A DNA stretch of 37,506 bases from an uncultured Clostridia bacterium (GTDB lineage Bacteria > Bacillota > Clostridia > TANB77 > CAG-508): assembly GCA_944391965.1 (NCBI GenBank), contig CALXVH010000014.1:1-37506 (forward strand), written 5' to 3'. The notes beneath the pieces are model-generated. The model saw only the letters and a list, made by a program, of their open reading frames with translations. It had not been told where the DNA came from and did no database searches. Shown piece after piece: positions 1 to 8,201 of the stretch. The translations under genes were made by a program, and so were the position numbers. The stretch's first letter is position 1. Each line of letters begins with the position of its first letter.

Positions 1-311
1 TTACAAATTTGAGAATTAAATTTTTTAAGATTGTCATAATCTCCATTTTTGTTTCTTATATAAGAAACAACCTCAGAGATCATATCCATATCCTGATTCT
101 GCCACATGATCATCGCAGGAATAAATGAGTGCAAAGTCTGCGGGTTACTTGGCATTAATGATATTTGAGGATTACGATCATCGTACTTGATTGGCAACCA
201 AATTGTTGCTTTCTTTATATTAATACCAACAAAACCGATTTCTTTCCGGCAAAATAAATCATATAACTGTTTAAAACTAATTTTCAAATCAAATGGTGCT
301 ATAAACTTCAT
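1..311 (-). CDS. Cysteine-cluster protein, third tandem paralogue (partial, 3' end outside window)
   Basis: Reading from the ATG at 309-311 to the window edge gives 103 codons with no stop, starting MKFIAPFDLKISFKQLYDLF and ending NSQIC. The segment is clearly related to residues 1-102 of the gene at 1427-2164: both have the KEIGF, IWLP-KYD and EVV-YI-K-K-GD-NLK patches. The last visible Cys aligns with the first Cys of the paralogue's CxxCGGxCC cluster, so the metal-binding-like module should follow outside the window. It lies 45 bases after the gene at 357-1268 with an SD (GGAGA) before the ATG and no obvious promoter, so it is probably co-transcribed with that gene. Function unknown. Confidence 0.8.
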   Translation of the reverse strand, partial: MKFIAPFDLKISFKQLYDLFCRKEIGFVGINIKKATIWLPIKYDDRNPQISLMPSNPQTLHSFIPAMIMWQNQDMDMISEVVSYIRNKNGDYDNLKKFNSQIC

Positions 312-356
312 TTGTATCTCCTTTCTTATATATCATTAATAACATTAAAGATATAT

Positions 357-1268
357 TCAAATCATACCTTTAAATGGGATATCTTTTTCATAATAGAATT
401 CGCCTAATTTTACCAGTATTTCCTGATACGGAAGCCAATCTATTGCTCTTTGTCTAAAACTATATCCCATAACACAGCCAATATTTGGTGTTGGTGCCAA
501 AGCTTTTCCACCATAAGGCCTATCATCATCGTCAAAAAAACAGCCAGTTTTTGAATCCCATAAAATACAAGGTCTTGCTATATGAGCTTCAAATTCAATC
601 ACATCAGAGCCTAGATTTCTTACTTTTAAAGTAAGAACATCTTTTTCTAATCCTGTTTGTTTATGTGAAATAGGCACAATTGAAATAAAACCTCTATCCA
701 TAATTCGTTTTAGAAAGCTAAAAGATATTTCATTAAAATCGTTTGGAGAAAAAGCACATCCGCAAGAGCGGCAACATCTACCTCCGCACTTCGTACAAAC
801 TTCATGATCAAACAGGAATTCTTTTGTTGTTCGCCTTTTTTCTGCTAATATATGATAAGCAGTATCTTCTATAATGTACTGAAAAGGCTTCCAATCTTCT
901 AATGCTTTAGTTATTCCGTAGTATGATTTGCAGCCTTCTCCATAATCATGGTTAGAAACTAAAAGCTTTGCTCCTCGAGTCCTGTGATTATGATCTTTAA
1001 TTTCACAATCACCTTCTTTAAAATGAATACATTGAGAATTACCAACAAAAATATTGGTCTGTATTCTCGCAGTATTAATTTGTGCTGGTCTTATTAACCA
1101 GCCAGATTCTGCGTTGCAAGTTTCAGGAACATAAGAAAACATTATATTTCCTTCTTCATAAAGCCGAAGAAAATATGCCACACTTATTTCCTTAAAATCT
1201 CCTGGCGCATATAAGCAACTGCCACTCATACAACACCATCCAACATATTCTTCATTAACAATTTTCAT
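357..1268 (-). CDS. Duplicated cysteine-cluster protein (YkgJ-like CxxCGGxCC motif)
   Basis: A 303-residue protein of unknown function, apparently cytosolic (no signal peptide or membrane segment). It is built of two related halves. The C-terminal half (about 157-303) carries C158-x2-C161-GG-x-C165-C166, then C169 and C171, a PNDFNEIS patch, a CILW...GC patch, DRPYGG, a late Cys (IGC) and WLPYQEIL. The N-terminal half repeats this order in worn form: WCC at 11-13, C18, PGDFKEIS, a C-x7-C patch, RGAKLL, a late Cys and WKPFQ, but it lacks the leading CxxCGG. The clustered cysteines resemble the zinc/iron-chelating YkgJ type, so metal or Fe-S binding is an inference. It has its own promoter (1318-1346) and follows the terminator of the gene at 1427-2164. 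Confidence 0.75.
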   Translation of the reverse strand: MKIVNEEYVGWCCMSGSCLYAPGDFKEISVAYFLRLYEEGNIMFSYVPETCNAESGWLIRPAQINTARIQTNIFVGNSQCIHFKEGDCEIKDHNHRTRGAKLLVSNHDYGEGCKSYYGITKALEDWKPFQYIIEDTAYHILAEKRRTTKEFLFDHEVCTKCGGRCCRSCGCAFSPNDFNEISFSFLKRIMDRGFISIVPISHKQTGLEKDVLTLKVRNLGSDVIEFEAHIARPCILWDSKTGCFFDDDDRPYGGKALAPTPNIGCVMGYSFRQRAIDWLPYQEILVKLGEFYYEKDIPFKGMI

Positions 1269-1288
1269 TTGTATCTCCTTTCATTTTT

Positions 1289-1308
1289 TAGAGTTCACTT
1301 AACAATAT
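1289..1308 (-). promoter_or_regulatory. Conserved leader element, copy 1
   Basis: Just downstream of the -10 box the minus strand reads ATATTGTTAAGTGAACTCTA. An almost matching block follows the -10 box of the paralogue at 2247-2266. Its conservation outside coding sequence suggests either a recent duplication of the whole cassette or a shared operator or leader signal; the sequence alone does not decide. Confidence 0.5.
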
Positions 1309-1317
1309 TTCTGATGT

Positions 1318-1346
1318 ATTATATCATGTTTTTCGAATTATGTAAA
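1318..1346 (-). promoter_or_regulatory. Sigma-A-type promoter of the duplicated cysteine-cluster gene
   Basis: Reading the minus strand, TTTACA (1346-1341) is followed by a 17-base spacer and TATAAT (1323-1318). The same arrangement precedes the paralogue at 2276-2304 with a similar spacer start (TAAT). Confidence 0.75.
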
Positions 1347-1374
1347 TAAAGTAAAGTTTTAGACTAACAATGAA

Positions 1375-1409
1375 TTATAAAAAAGAAAAAGCAATTGAAA
1401 CTCAACTGC
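1375..1409 (-). terminator. Intrinsic terminator of the gene at 1427-2164
   Basis: On the minus strand GCAGTTG and CAATTGC pair (one G-U) around a short loop and are followed by a T-rich tract (TTTTTCTTTTTT). Confidence 0.65.
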
Positions 1410-1426
1410 CTTCCCTTCACACTAAA

Positions 1427-2164
1427 TTAATCAATACCTTTAAATTGAACATCCTTTGTTACAAAGGTTCTTGCTAATTTAATAAGTAACTCTTGATAAG
1501 GAGCCCACTCTTCAACCGCCTCCCGCAATGTATACCCTATAATGCAAGTAGAATTGTCCATAGGGATTAATGCTGAACCACCATATGGTCTTTCTTTATC
1601 TTTTAGTGTGCAACCATTGGGTCCTAATAAAATACATTGTGATGGAGGTAATTCCTGTGTTATAATTATAGGATCATTAATATTCCTTATCTTTAACAGC
1701 AAAGAATCCTCTAACCCTGTAAGAACATTGCTTATAGGTGATATTGAAGTATATCCTTTTGATAATAACGAATATAAACTGTCAAAAGATATTTCATCAA
1801 AATCTCTTATTGAAAAGTAACAACCCGTGTTCTTACAGCACATTCCACCACATTTTTGGCATATAGAATGATCGATATTTTTGAGGTTTTTTAAGTCGCC
1901 TCTTTTTTTCTTAATATAAGCCACAACTTCAGCTATAAAGTTTAAAGCTGGTATTCCCCAACTATACAAAACTAACATAACTTCTGGAAAAAGATCAAGG
2001 AAGTCAATATCCTCAATTTGATCTCCTTCATCATATTTCACTGGCAGCCATATTTTTGAATTTTCAGTTTTGATGCTTATAAAGCCAATTTCTTTCCGTT
2101 CAAATGCATCAAACAGTTTTTTAAAACTGAGTTGGAATGGTTCAATAAATTCAATTTCTGTCAT
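1427..2164 (-). CDS. Cysteine-cluster protein (unique N-domain plus CxxCGGxCC module)
   Basis: A 245-residue protein of unknown function. Residues 1-98 form a domain shared with the partial paralogue at the window edge (KEIGF, IWLPVKYDEGD). Residues 99-245 form the cysteine module: C102-x2-C105-GG-x-C109-C110, C115, a DFDEIS patch, QCILLGPNGC, ERPYGG, STC and WAPYQELL. This module is the same as the C-terminal half of the gene at 357-1268. The cysteine spacing resembles the YkgJ-type zinc/iron-chelating cluster, but several extra Cys and the fixed RPYGG and W-PYQ motifs suggest a separate family. SD GGAGG lies ahead of the ATG. Strong promoter upstream, terminator downstream: a single-gene unit. 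Confidence 0.75.
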   Translation of the reverse strand: MTEIEFIEPFQLSFKKLFDAFERKEIGFISIKTENSKIWLPVKYDEGDQIEDIDFLDLFPEVMLVLYSWGIPALNFIAEVVAYIKKKRGDLKNLKNIDHSICQKCGGMCCKNTGCYFSIRDFDEISFDSLYSLLSKGYTSISPISNVLTGLEDSLLLKIRNINDPIIITQELPPSQCILLGPNGCTLKDKERPYGGSALIPMDNSTCIIGYTLREAVEEWAPYQELLIKLARTFVTKDVQFKGID

Positions 2165-2246
2165 TTTATTATCCTCCTATATTTAGTGTTGTAATATTGT
2201 TTATTAAACAATATTTGTATCTTATGCTTAGTCTCTCTTAATTTGT

Positions 2247-2266
2247 TAGAGTCCATTCAGCAATAA
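2247..2266 (-). promoter_or_regulatory. Conserved leader element, copy 2
   Basis: The minus strand reads TTATTGCTGAATGGACTCTA between the -10 box and the gene, matching the block at 1289-1308 at most positions. Confidence 0.5.
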
Positions 2267-2275
2267 TACAGTAAT

Positions 2276-2304
2276 ATTATACCATTTTTAGGGCATTATG
2301 TAAA
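2276..2304 (-). promoter_or_regulatory. Sigma-A-type promoter of the gene at 1427-2164
   Basis: TTTACA (2304-2299), 17-base spacer, TATAAT (2281-2276) on the minus strand. It is located in the gap after the ackA terminator. Confidence 0.75.
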
Positions 2305-2357
2305 TAATAAAGGTTTTTCCTCGATATCCATTTGTAAATCATCATTTTTTATGCAAT

Positions 2358-2390
2358 AAAAAAGAACTTCAAGGATGATCCTTAAAGTTC
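2358..2390 (-). terminator. Terminator of pta-ackA
   Basis: GAACTTTAAGGAT pairs with ATCCTTGAAGTTC on the minus strand and is followed by six T. It lies directly behind the ackA stop codon. Confidence 0.85.
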
Positions 2391-2398
2391 AAAATCTA

Positions 2399-3589
2399 TT
2401 ATTTTATTAATTCTAAAGTTTGTTTTGCTATCATTAGTTCTTCATCTGTTGGAACTACATACACTTTAATTTTAGAGTTATCAGAAGAAATTAATCTTTC
2501 TTCACCTTTTACATCATTTCTTTCATCATCTATTTCTACACCTAAGAATTTTAAGTTTTCGCAAATTCCTTTTCTAATATTTTTTTGATTTTCTCCTATA
2601 CCTGCAGTAAATAGCATTACATCAAATCCATTCATTGCAACAGCACATTTAGCTATTTGTGCAGCAATTAAATAATTGTGTATTTTTATTGCAAGTGCAG
2701 CTTGCTCATTTCCTTCTGCAGCTGCGGCTTCCATATCTCTACAATCTTGTGTAACTCCTGATAATGCTAAAATACCAGATTCTTTATTTAATATACGTTC
2801 CATTTCGTCAGGTGTTAAGCCTTCTTTTTTCATTATAAATGTAACTACAGATGGATCTATATCTCCAGAACGTGTACCCATTGGAATACCAGCAAGAGGT
2901 GTAAGCCCCATACTTGTTTCTACAGATTTACCACCTTGAACAGCACATATACTTCCACCTTGACCTAAATGGCAAGATATTATTCTTAAATCTTCTATTG
3001 GCTTTCCTTCCAATTCTGCTACACGGTTTGCAACATATTGATGTGATGTACCATGAAAACCATATTTTCTTATACCATATTTTTCATAATATCTATATGG
3101 TATTGGATAAATATAATGTTCTTTAGGCATTGTTTGATGAAATGCAGTATCAAATACAGCAACCATTGGTTTATTTGGCATTAATTTTTGTGCTGCTCTA
3201 ATTCCCATTATTGATGCTGGATTATGAAGAGGAGCTAAACTTGAGCATTCTTCAATTGTTTTTATAACTTCTTCATTTATTATAACAGGTTTATTAAATT
3301 TTTCTCCACCATGTACAGTTCTATGACCAATAGCATTTATTTCAGTCAATGAGTCAATTACCTTATATTCTGGCTTTACTAATTGTTCTAATGAAAATTC
3401 TAATGCCTCTTCATGATTTTGTACAGGTTTTTCTAGCCTATACTTTTCTCCATTAACTTTATGTGTTAAGAATGAATTTGGTTGTCCTATTCTTTCAAAA
3501 GTTCCTTTTGCCATTACTTTTTCTGAAGCCATATCTATTAATTGATATTTTAATGATGAGCTTCCACAATTAATTACTAAAATTTTCAT
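2399..3589 (-). CDS. ackA: Acetate kinase
   Basis: Acetate kinase makes ATP and acetate from acetyl phosphate and ADP, the last step of acetogenic fermentation. The 396-residue length is normal for the family. Visible signatures are the N-terminal NCGSSSLKYQ phosphate-binding start, RTVHGGEKF, the KYGFHGTSHQYV block with the catalytic His, HLGQGGS, GTRSGDIDP and the late AGIGEN motif. SD GGAGG precedes the ATG. It sits 18 bases behind pta and shares its promoter at 4663-4691 and terminator at 2358-2390. Identification is firm. Confidence 0.97.
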   Translation of the reverse strand: MKILVINCGSSSLKYQLIDMASEKVMAKGTFERIGQPNSFLTHKVNGEKYRLEKPVQNHEEALEFSLEQLVKPEYKVIDSLTEINAIGHRTVHGGEKFNKPVIINEEVIKTIEECSSLAPLHNPASIMGIRAAQKLMPNKPMVAVFDTAFHQTMPKEHYIYPIPYRYYEKYGIRKYGFHGTSHQYVANRVAELEGKPIEDLRIISCHLGQGGSICAVQGGKSVETSMGLTPLAGIPMGTRSGDIDPSVVTFIMKKEGLTPDEMERILNKESGILALSGVTQDCRDMEAAAAEGNEQAALAIKIHNYLIAAQIAKCAVAMNGFDVMLFTAGIGENQKNIRKGICENLKFLGVEIDDERNDVKGEERLISSDNSKIKVYVVPTDEELMIAKQTLELIK

Positions 3590-3607
3590 AAAAAACCTCC
3601 AATAAAT

Positions 3608-4615
3608 TTATTTATCTTGTTCTTGGGCTTGTACAGCAGTAATTGCTACAACACCTTCTATGTCTTTACTGCTACAACCTCTTGACAAATCATTAACTGG
3701 TTTTGCAATACCTTGGCATAGTGGCCCATATGCTTCTGCATTTGCAAGCCTTTGAACTAGTTTATAACCTATATTTCCAGCATTTAAATCTGGGAAAATT
3801 AAAATATTTGCTTCGCCTTTTAAAGGGCTACCTTTTGCTTTGTATTCTGCAACTTCTGGAATTATTGCAGCATCTAATTGCAATTCTCCATCTACTAATA
3901 AATCTGGAGCTTTTTCTTTTACTAAATTTGTTGCTTTTATTACTTTTTCTGTTAATTCTGATTTTGCACTACCATGAGAAGAATATGAAAGCATTGCTAT
4001 TTTAGGTTTTTTACCTGTTAATAGTTCAAAACTTTTACTAGATGATATTGCGATTTCAGATAATGCATCACTATCTGGATTTTCGTTTAAGCCACTATCT
4101 GAAAATAGAAATACACCATTTTCTCCATATGTACAGTTAGGCACAATCATCATAAAAAAAGCAGATACTAATTTAGTGCCAGGTGCTGTTTTTAATATTT
4201 GAAGTGCTGGTCTTAAAGTATCTGATGTAGAATGAATAGCTCCAGAAACTAATCCATCTGCATAACCTTGTTTAACCATCATCATTCCAAAATATATATT
4301 GTCTAACATAAATTCTTTTGATTTTTCGATTGTCATACCTTTATGTTTTCTTAATTCATAAAATTGTTCTACAAATTCATTATATTTTTCAGAATTATTA
4401 GGATCTACAATTTCTGCTTCTTCTATATTATCTAGACTAAGTTCTTTTGATCTTTCTAATATTTTATTTTTATTACCTATTAATATTATTTCCGCAAATT
4501 TTTGTTTTAATACTTCTGATGTAGCTTTTAATGTTCTATCATCGTCTGATTCTGGAAGTACTATCTTTTTTATATCTTTTTTTGCTCTATTTTTTATTTC
4601 ATCTATAAAAGCCAT
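3608..4615 (-). CDS. pta: Phosphate acetyltransferase
   Basis: Converts acetyl-CoA and phosphate to acetyl phosphate, which the adjacent acetate kinase uses for ATP formation. The 335-residue protein is the short Pta form without the N-terminal DRTGG-type domain. Family blocks visible are the N-terminal KIVLPESDDDRTLKA, DGLVSGAIHSTSDTLRPALQ, FSDSGLNENPD, SYSSHGSA and the C-terminal FPDLNAGNIGYKLVQR plus GPLCQGIAKPVNDLSRG. SD AAGGAGG precedes the ATG. First gene of a two-gene operon with ackA. Confidence 0.97.
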   Translation of the reverse strand: MAFIDEIKNRAKKDIKKIVLPESDDDRTLKATSEVLKQKFAEIILIGNKNKILERSKELSLDNIEEAEIVDPNNSEKYNEFVEQFYELRKHKGMTIEKSKEFMLDNIYFGMMMVKQGYADGLVSGAIHSTSDTLRPALQILKTAPGTKLVSAFFMMIVPNCTYGENGVFLFSDSGLNENPDSDALSEIAISSSKSFELLTGKKPKIAMLSYSSHGSAKSELTEKVIKATNLVKEKAPDLLVDGELQLDAAIIPEVAEYKAKGSPLKGEANILIFPDLNAGNIGYKLVQRLANAEAYGPLCQGIAKPVNDLSRGCSSKDIEGVVAITAVQAQEQDK

Positions 4616-4662
4616 TTTAATCCTCCTTTTAGTTTTGTTGGCTAAGAATTATCTCCTCTTCA

Positions 4663-4691
4663 ATTATATATTAGTATTTTTTTATTGGCAA
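4663..4691 (-). promoter_or_regulatory. Promoter of pta-ackA
   Basis: TTGCCA (4691-4686), 17-base spacer, TATAAT (4668-4663) on the minus strand, between the peptidase gene stop and the pta SD. It makes pta-ackA independent of the operon upstream. Confidence 0.75.
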
Positions 4692-4702
4692 GCTTAAATA
4701 TA

Positions 4703-5365
4703 TTAATTTATAAACTTTACTTTGTCATCTTTAGAATCTGTAATTATACTTATGTTATCATCTATAATTTTTAATGCTTGCAAATTTTTTAGACCAACTC
4801 CTTGTACGTCTTTGGTTCGCTTCATAATTCTTTCTAATTCCTCTTCTCTTCCATCTAAATTATAATGAGGACATACTAGTAAATCAACTAAACTAATTCC
4901 TTTTACTCTAGTTAATTTAAATTCTTTATATTTCCTAGCATCAGATAAACCATATTTACAAATAGCTATAGCTCCAGCACTTAGACCGCAAATTACTTTT
5001 CCATTATTATAAGCCTCTTCTAATAGTGAAATCATATTATATTGCTTTAAAATCTTCATTAGCTCTAATGTATTTCCGCCACCTATATAAATTATATCTG
5101 CATTATTAAATCTTTCTAGAATTAATTCTCGATTGTCTAATTCTTTCTTAAGAATAGTTTTAGATATACAACCTAGGTTCCTATAATTTCTTTTTATAAC
5201 TCTAAAATATGATTCTATATGGTTTACATTAGCAAAACCTAGGAAAAGAAAATTTGGCGATTGTTTGTTCGCTAAAGCAACAATTTCTTTATCTATTTTT
5301 TGTGTTTCATATTCTGTTCCTTTCCTTCCTATTTCTCCACCACCAATTATAACAGCTTTCTTCAT
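4703..5365 (-). CDS. Peptidase E-like (S51) class I glutamine amidotransferase-fold protein
   Basis: Resembles peptidase E, the cytosolic dipeptidase of family S51 that releases N-terminal Asp from Asp-X dipeptides; cyanophycinases share the fold. The 220-residue chain starts KKAVIIGGGEIG, has IIYIGGGNTLELM near 91-104, and the nucleophile elbow GLSAGA with Ser129; His167 in CPHYNLDG fits the catalytic His. The ATG at 5365 is preferred over one at 5374 because the latter directly abuts the SD AAGGAG, while 5365 has a 9-base spacing. It is the last gene of the trmB-ispG-transglutaminase-like run and starts a few bases after the preceding stop. Substrate is not predictable. Confidence 0.8.
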   Translation of the reverse strand: MKKAVIIGGGEIGRKGTEYETQKIDKEIVALANKQSPNFLFLGFANVNHIESYFRVIKRNYRNLGCISKTILKKELDNRELILERFNNADIIYIGGGNTLELMKILKQYNMISLLEEAYNNGKVICGLSAGAIAICKYGLSDARKYKEFKLTRVKGISLVDLLVCPHYNLDGREEELERIMKRTKDVQGVGLKNLQALKIIDDNISIITDSKDDKVKFIN

Positions 5366-5378
5366 ATCTACCATCTCC

Positions 5379-6326
5379 TTATAAAGACTGTTCTGAATCG
5401 TCTAGTTTTCTTCTTCTTTCTGTAATAGCTCTTCTTAGTAATTTTACTCCATTTTCTGTTCCTCTAACTCCCAATCTTAATCCTTCTTCTTGTAAGTCTG
5501 GAATTTTCTCTATATCTACATTTAAAAATCTGTTATGTTTATTAGAATATAAGAATACAGTTGGTTCTTGCTCTCTTATAAATATACAACTTGTATATTC
5601 TTCTTGACTCATTTTACAAGGAAAAATATATAGTTTTTTCCAAATCTCGTTTTCAGCCAAACTAGTTAGCATTTTATAATAAAATGAGTATTGTTGCATA
5701 TAGCCCATATCTGCTGAAATTTTAATTATATCTTCATCATTTATAAAACTCGTAACTCTTTCCGCTAATGGTAAATCAGATAAATTAGAAATAACTGAAT
5801 TAATAACCTCGTCAGTATATTCTCCATTCTCATTTGTATATCCAATATTTCTATCTGCACATGCTATCTCATCTTCTGGAATCTCACTTAATAAAATATA
5901 TTCATCATCTGTTGTACCAAAATGTCTTGTTCGTCTTCCAGTTTGTATAAATTCCAGATCAGATTGTAAATCTAGTTTTATTCTATCTCCATTTTTTAAT
6001 GTAAGAATATTAAACACATGTTCTAATTCCTTTGGTTCATGTGTAACTGTACAACTATATCCTAATTTCTTAAAAATATATTCACATTGTCTAGCTAACG
6101 AATAACATATAATTTCTCTATCATTAAGTCTATCTTCAACTCCAGTTCTCTTTTTAGCTAGTCTATATATTTGTTTTTGTGTAGCTGTATTTCCGAAATA
6201 ATATCTTACATCAAATGTTTTATTTTTTCCTATCTCTATATAAATCTTTCTAATAAAGCTTAATTCATCTAATGCTTGATATTCAGGATTTGTCTGAATT
6301 TCATGTAATAATTCTTTAACTTTCAA
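5379..6326 (-). CDS. Transglutaminase-like cysteine protease-fold protein
   Basis: A 315-residue protein I do not recognise by name. The stretch from about 66 to 140 has the order of a transglutaminase-like/papain-fold triad: Cys74 in REIICYSLA, His103 in LEHVFNI and Asp119 in IKLDLQSDL, with HVFNI followed by an NG turn as in bacterial transglutaminase-core proteins. The C-terminal half (about 190-300) is mixed alpha/beta without a recognised motif and ends in a basic tail (RRAITERRRKL). No signal peptide, so a cytosolic role. The start is a TTG behind a GAAGGT SD that overlaps the ispG stop. It sits four bases after ispG and four before the peptidase E gene. Triad assignment is inference from spacing. 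Confidence 0.6.
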   Translation of the reverse strand: MKVKELLHEIQTNPEYQALDELSFIRKIYIEIGKNKTFDVRYYFGNTATQKQIYRLAKKRTGVEDRLNDREIICYSLARQCEYIFKKLGYSCTVTHEPKELEHVFNILTLKNGDRIKLDLQSDLEFIQTGRRTRHFGTTDDEYILLSEIPEDEIACADRNIGYTNENGEYTDEVINSVISNLSDLPLAERVTSFINDEDIIKISADMGYMQQYSFYYKMLTSLAENEIWKKLYIFPCKMSQEEYTSCIFIREQEPTVFLYSNKHNRFLNVDIEKIPDLQEEGLRLGVRGTENGVKLLRRAITERRRKLDDSEQSL

Positions 6327-6330
6327 TATT

Positions 6331-7395
6331 TTAACCTTCTATCATTTTTAATATTTCTTCTTTTAATTCATTTACAATATTTTCTTGAGGAATTTTTCTA
6401 ATTATTTTTCCTTTTTTAAATAGTAAACCTTCTCTTATTCCACCTGCAATACCTATATCTGCATTACTAGCTTCACCAGGACCATTTACAGCACATCCCA
6501 TAACAGCAACAGTTATATCACTATTTATAGTTTGTAAAAATTCTTCAACTTCTTTTGCCATTGGTATTAAATCTATTTGTGTTCTACCACATGTAGGACA
6601 TGAAACTAATGTTGGGACATTAGTATATAAATTACAATCTTTTAGTATTTCTTTTACAACTTTAATTTCTTCTATAGGATCATCTGATAATGAAACTCTT
6701 ATTGTATCTCCTATTCCCTCTCTTAATAAAATTCCAAGCCCAATGCTAGATTTTATAGTTCCACTAAATGCTGTTCCAGCTTCCGTTATTCCTAAATGTA
6801 AAGGATATTTAAAAGTCTTTGTTGCTTCTTCATAGCTTTCTATACATAAGTCTAAATTAGAAGCTTTTAAAGATATTGCTATGTCATAAAAATCTAAGTC
6901 TTCTAATATTTGTACATGCCTTTGCGCGCTTTCGACCATCGCTTTAGCAGTTGGCTTACCACCATACTTTGCTAACAAATCTTTTTCTAAGGATCCAGCA
7001 TTAACTCCTATTCTTATAGGTACATTATATTCTTTGCATTTGTCTACAACTGCTTTTACTTTCTCTTTGCCACCAATATTACCTGGATTAATTCTTACTT
7101 TATCTACTCCAGCTTCTATAGCACATATTGCAATTTTATAGTCAAAGTGAATATCTGCTACTATCGGTATATGTATTTGTTCTTTTATATCTTTAATTGC
7201 ATTTGCATCTTCCATATCTAAACATGAAACACGTATTATCTCGCAACCAGCTTTCTCTAATTCTAATATTTGTTTAACTGTTGAAGCTATATCTTTTGTT
7301 TTAGTGTTTGTCATAGATTGAATAATTACTTTATTTTGACCACCTATTTGGACATTACCAACTTTTATAGGTCTAGTTTCAGTTCTTTTATACAT
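6331..7395 (-). CDS. ispG: 4-hydroxy-3-methylbut-2-en-1-yl diphosphate synthase (flavodoxin)
   Basis: IspG (GcpE) carries out the sixth step of the MEP pathway, reducing methylerythritol cyclodiphosphate to HMBPP with a [4Fe-4S] cluster. The chain has the TIM-barrel N-terminal part ([38 protein letters not shown]) and the C-terminal cluster domain with Cys266 and Cys269 in SCPTCGRT, Cys301 in [10 protein letters not shown] and Glu308, the usual ligands. The ATG at 7395 is chosen: an upstream ATG at 7407 overlaps the trmB stop and lies ahead of the SD GGAGG, which is properly spaced for 7395. Translationally coupled to trmB. Confidence 0.96.
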   Translation of the reverse strand: MYKRTETRPIKVGNVQIGGQNKVIIQSMTNTKTKDIASTVKQILELEKAGCEIIRVSCLDMEDANAIKDIKEQIHIPIVADIHFDYKIAICAIEAGVDKVRINPGNIGGKEKVKAVVDKCKEYNVPIRIGVNAGSLEKDLLAKYGGKPTAKAMVESAQRHVQILEDLDFYDIAISLKASNLDLCIESYEEATKTFKYPLHLGITEAGTAFSGTIKSSIGLGILLREGIGDTIRVSLSDDPIEEIKVVKEILKDCNLYTNVPTLVSCPTCGRTQIDLIPMAKEVEEFLQTINSDITVAVMGCAVNGPGEASNADIGIAGGIREGLLFKKGKIIRKIPQENIVNELKEEILKMIEG

Positions 7396-7406
7396 AACAT
7401 CCTCCA

Positions 7407-8072
7407 TTATTTTTTTGTTAACTTAGCTATTAAAGCTTTTATCTTTATTCCTTTTTCTGAGAACATTTTTTCATGTTCTGTTTGTATATCTTCCCAATCA
7501 TCCTCAGAATGTAAATCATAAGTTAGTTTTATAATTTCAAACCCACTCTCTTTAAAATAATTTATGCTAGATTCGAATAAGTCATCATCATCTGTTTTAA
7601 AATGTATTTCTCCTCCTACTATTAAGAACTCTTTATACTTTTCTAATTGTCTTGTATGTGTTAACCTTTTCTTTCTATGTTTTCCTCTAGGCCAAGGATT
7701 ACAAAAATTAATATAAATTCTTTCTATATTATCATTATTATTCATTATTAATAAAATTCGTTCTATATCAAATCTCGTAAGAATTACATTATCTGGTTCT
7801 CTATGATTAGCTTCAAATTCTTGTTCTACATTTCTTTTAGCTAATCCAAGCATTGCATCTACTAAATCTATTGCAATATAATTTATGTTTGGATTTTGTA
7901 ATGCTATTTGTGATATAAAATTACCTTTACCACATCCAAGTTCTAAATGTATAGGATTATTTGTATTTTTAAAAGCTGTTTTCCATTTTCCTTTATAATC
8001 TTCTGGATTATCTATATAAAATTTGCAAGCTTCTAATTCTGGTCTTGCCCATGGCTTAAATCTAATTCTCAT
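7407..8072 (-). CDS. trmB: tRNA (guanine-N7-)-methyltransferase
   Basis: Makes m7G46 in the variable loop of tRNA using SAM. The 221-residue length is typical. Visible are the [10 protein letters not shown] start, the SAM motif [12 protein letters not shown] at 42-52, IDLVDAML, and the family hallmark [17 protein letters not shown] with downstream [17 protein letters not shown] precedes the ATG. It heads an operon with ispG. A REP-like repeat (8105-8136) lies within the 5' leader, close to the ribosome site. Confidence 0.96.
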   Translation of the reverse strand: MRIRFKPWARPELEACKFYIDNPEDYKGKWKTAFKNTNNPIHLELGCGKGNFISQIALQNPNINYIAIDLVDAMLGLAKRNVEQEFEANHREPDNVILTRFDIERILLIMNNNDNIERIYINFCNPWPRGKHRKKRLTHTRQLEKYKEFLIVGGEIHFKTDDDDLFESSINYFKESGFEIIKLTYDLHSEDDWEDIQTEHEKMFSEKGIKIKALIAKLTKK

Positions 8073-8104
8073 TTTATTCCTCCAATTGGGATTTAGGATC
8101 AGCC

Positions 8105-8136
8105 CGGGATTTGGGGACGTTCCTTTTTTCCCTATT
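8105..8136 (+). repeat. REP-like short repeat, copy A
   Basis: A 32-base block reading CGGGATTTGGGGACGTTCC and then a T-run and CCCTATT. It matches the reverse complement of 9547-9578 except for a few positions, and its core GGGATTT-GGAC-GTCC-TTTTTTCC recurs at 28756-28781. Such GGGGACGTTCC elements are common as dispersed REP-type repeats in Firmicutes. It lies between the trmB promoter and its SD. Confidence 0.65.
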
Positions 8137-8149
8137 ATTTTGCATATCT

Positions 8150-8178
8150 ATTATATCTAATTAAGCATAAAAAAACAA
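8150..8178 (-). promoter_or_regulatory. Probable promoter of trmB operon
   Basis: TTGTTT (8178-8173), 17-base spacer, TATAAT (8155-8150) on the minus strand. The -35 box overlaps the T-tract of the upstream gene's terminator. Confidence 0.55.
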
Positions 8179-8201
8179 CCAAAACTTAAGTTCTAGTTGT
8201 T
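8169..8201 (-). terminator. Terminator of the gene at 8200-8508
   Basis: On the minus strand AACAACTAGAACTT pairs with AAGTTTTGGTTGTT using two G-U pairs, followed by seven T. The stop codon is at its edge. Confidence 0.75.

Noticed and set aside
7396..7407. ATG at 7407 as start of ispG
   Set aside because: It overlaps the trmB stop and precedes the SD GGAGG, which fits the ATG at 7395.
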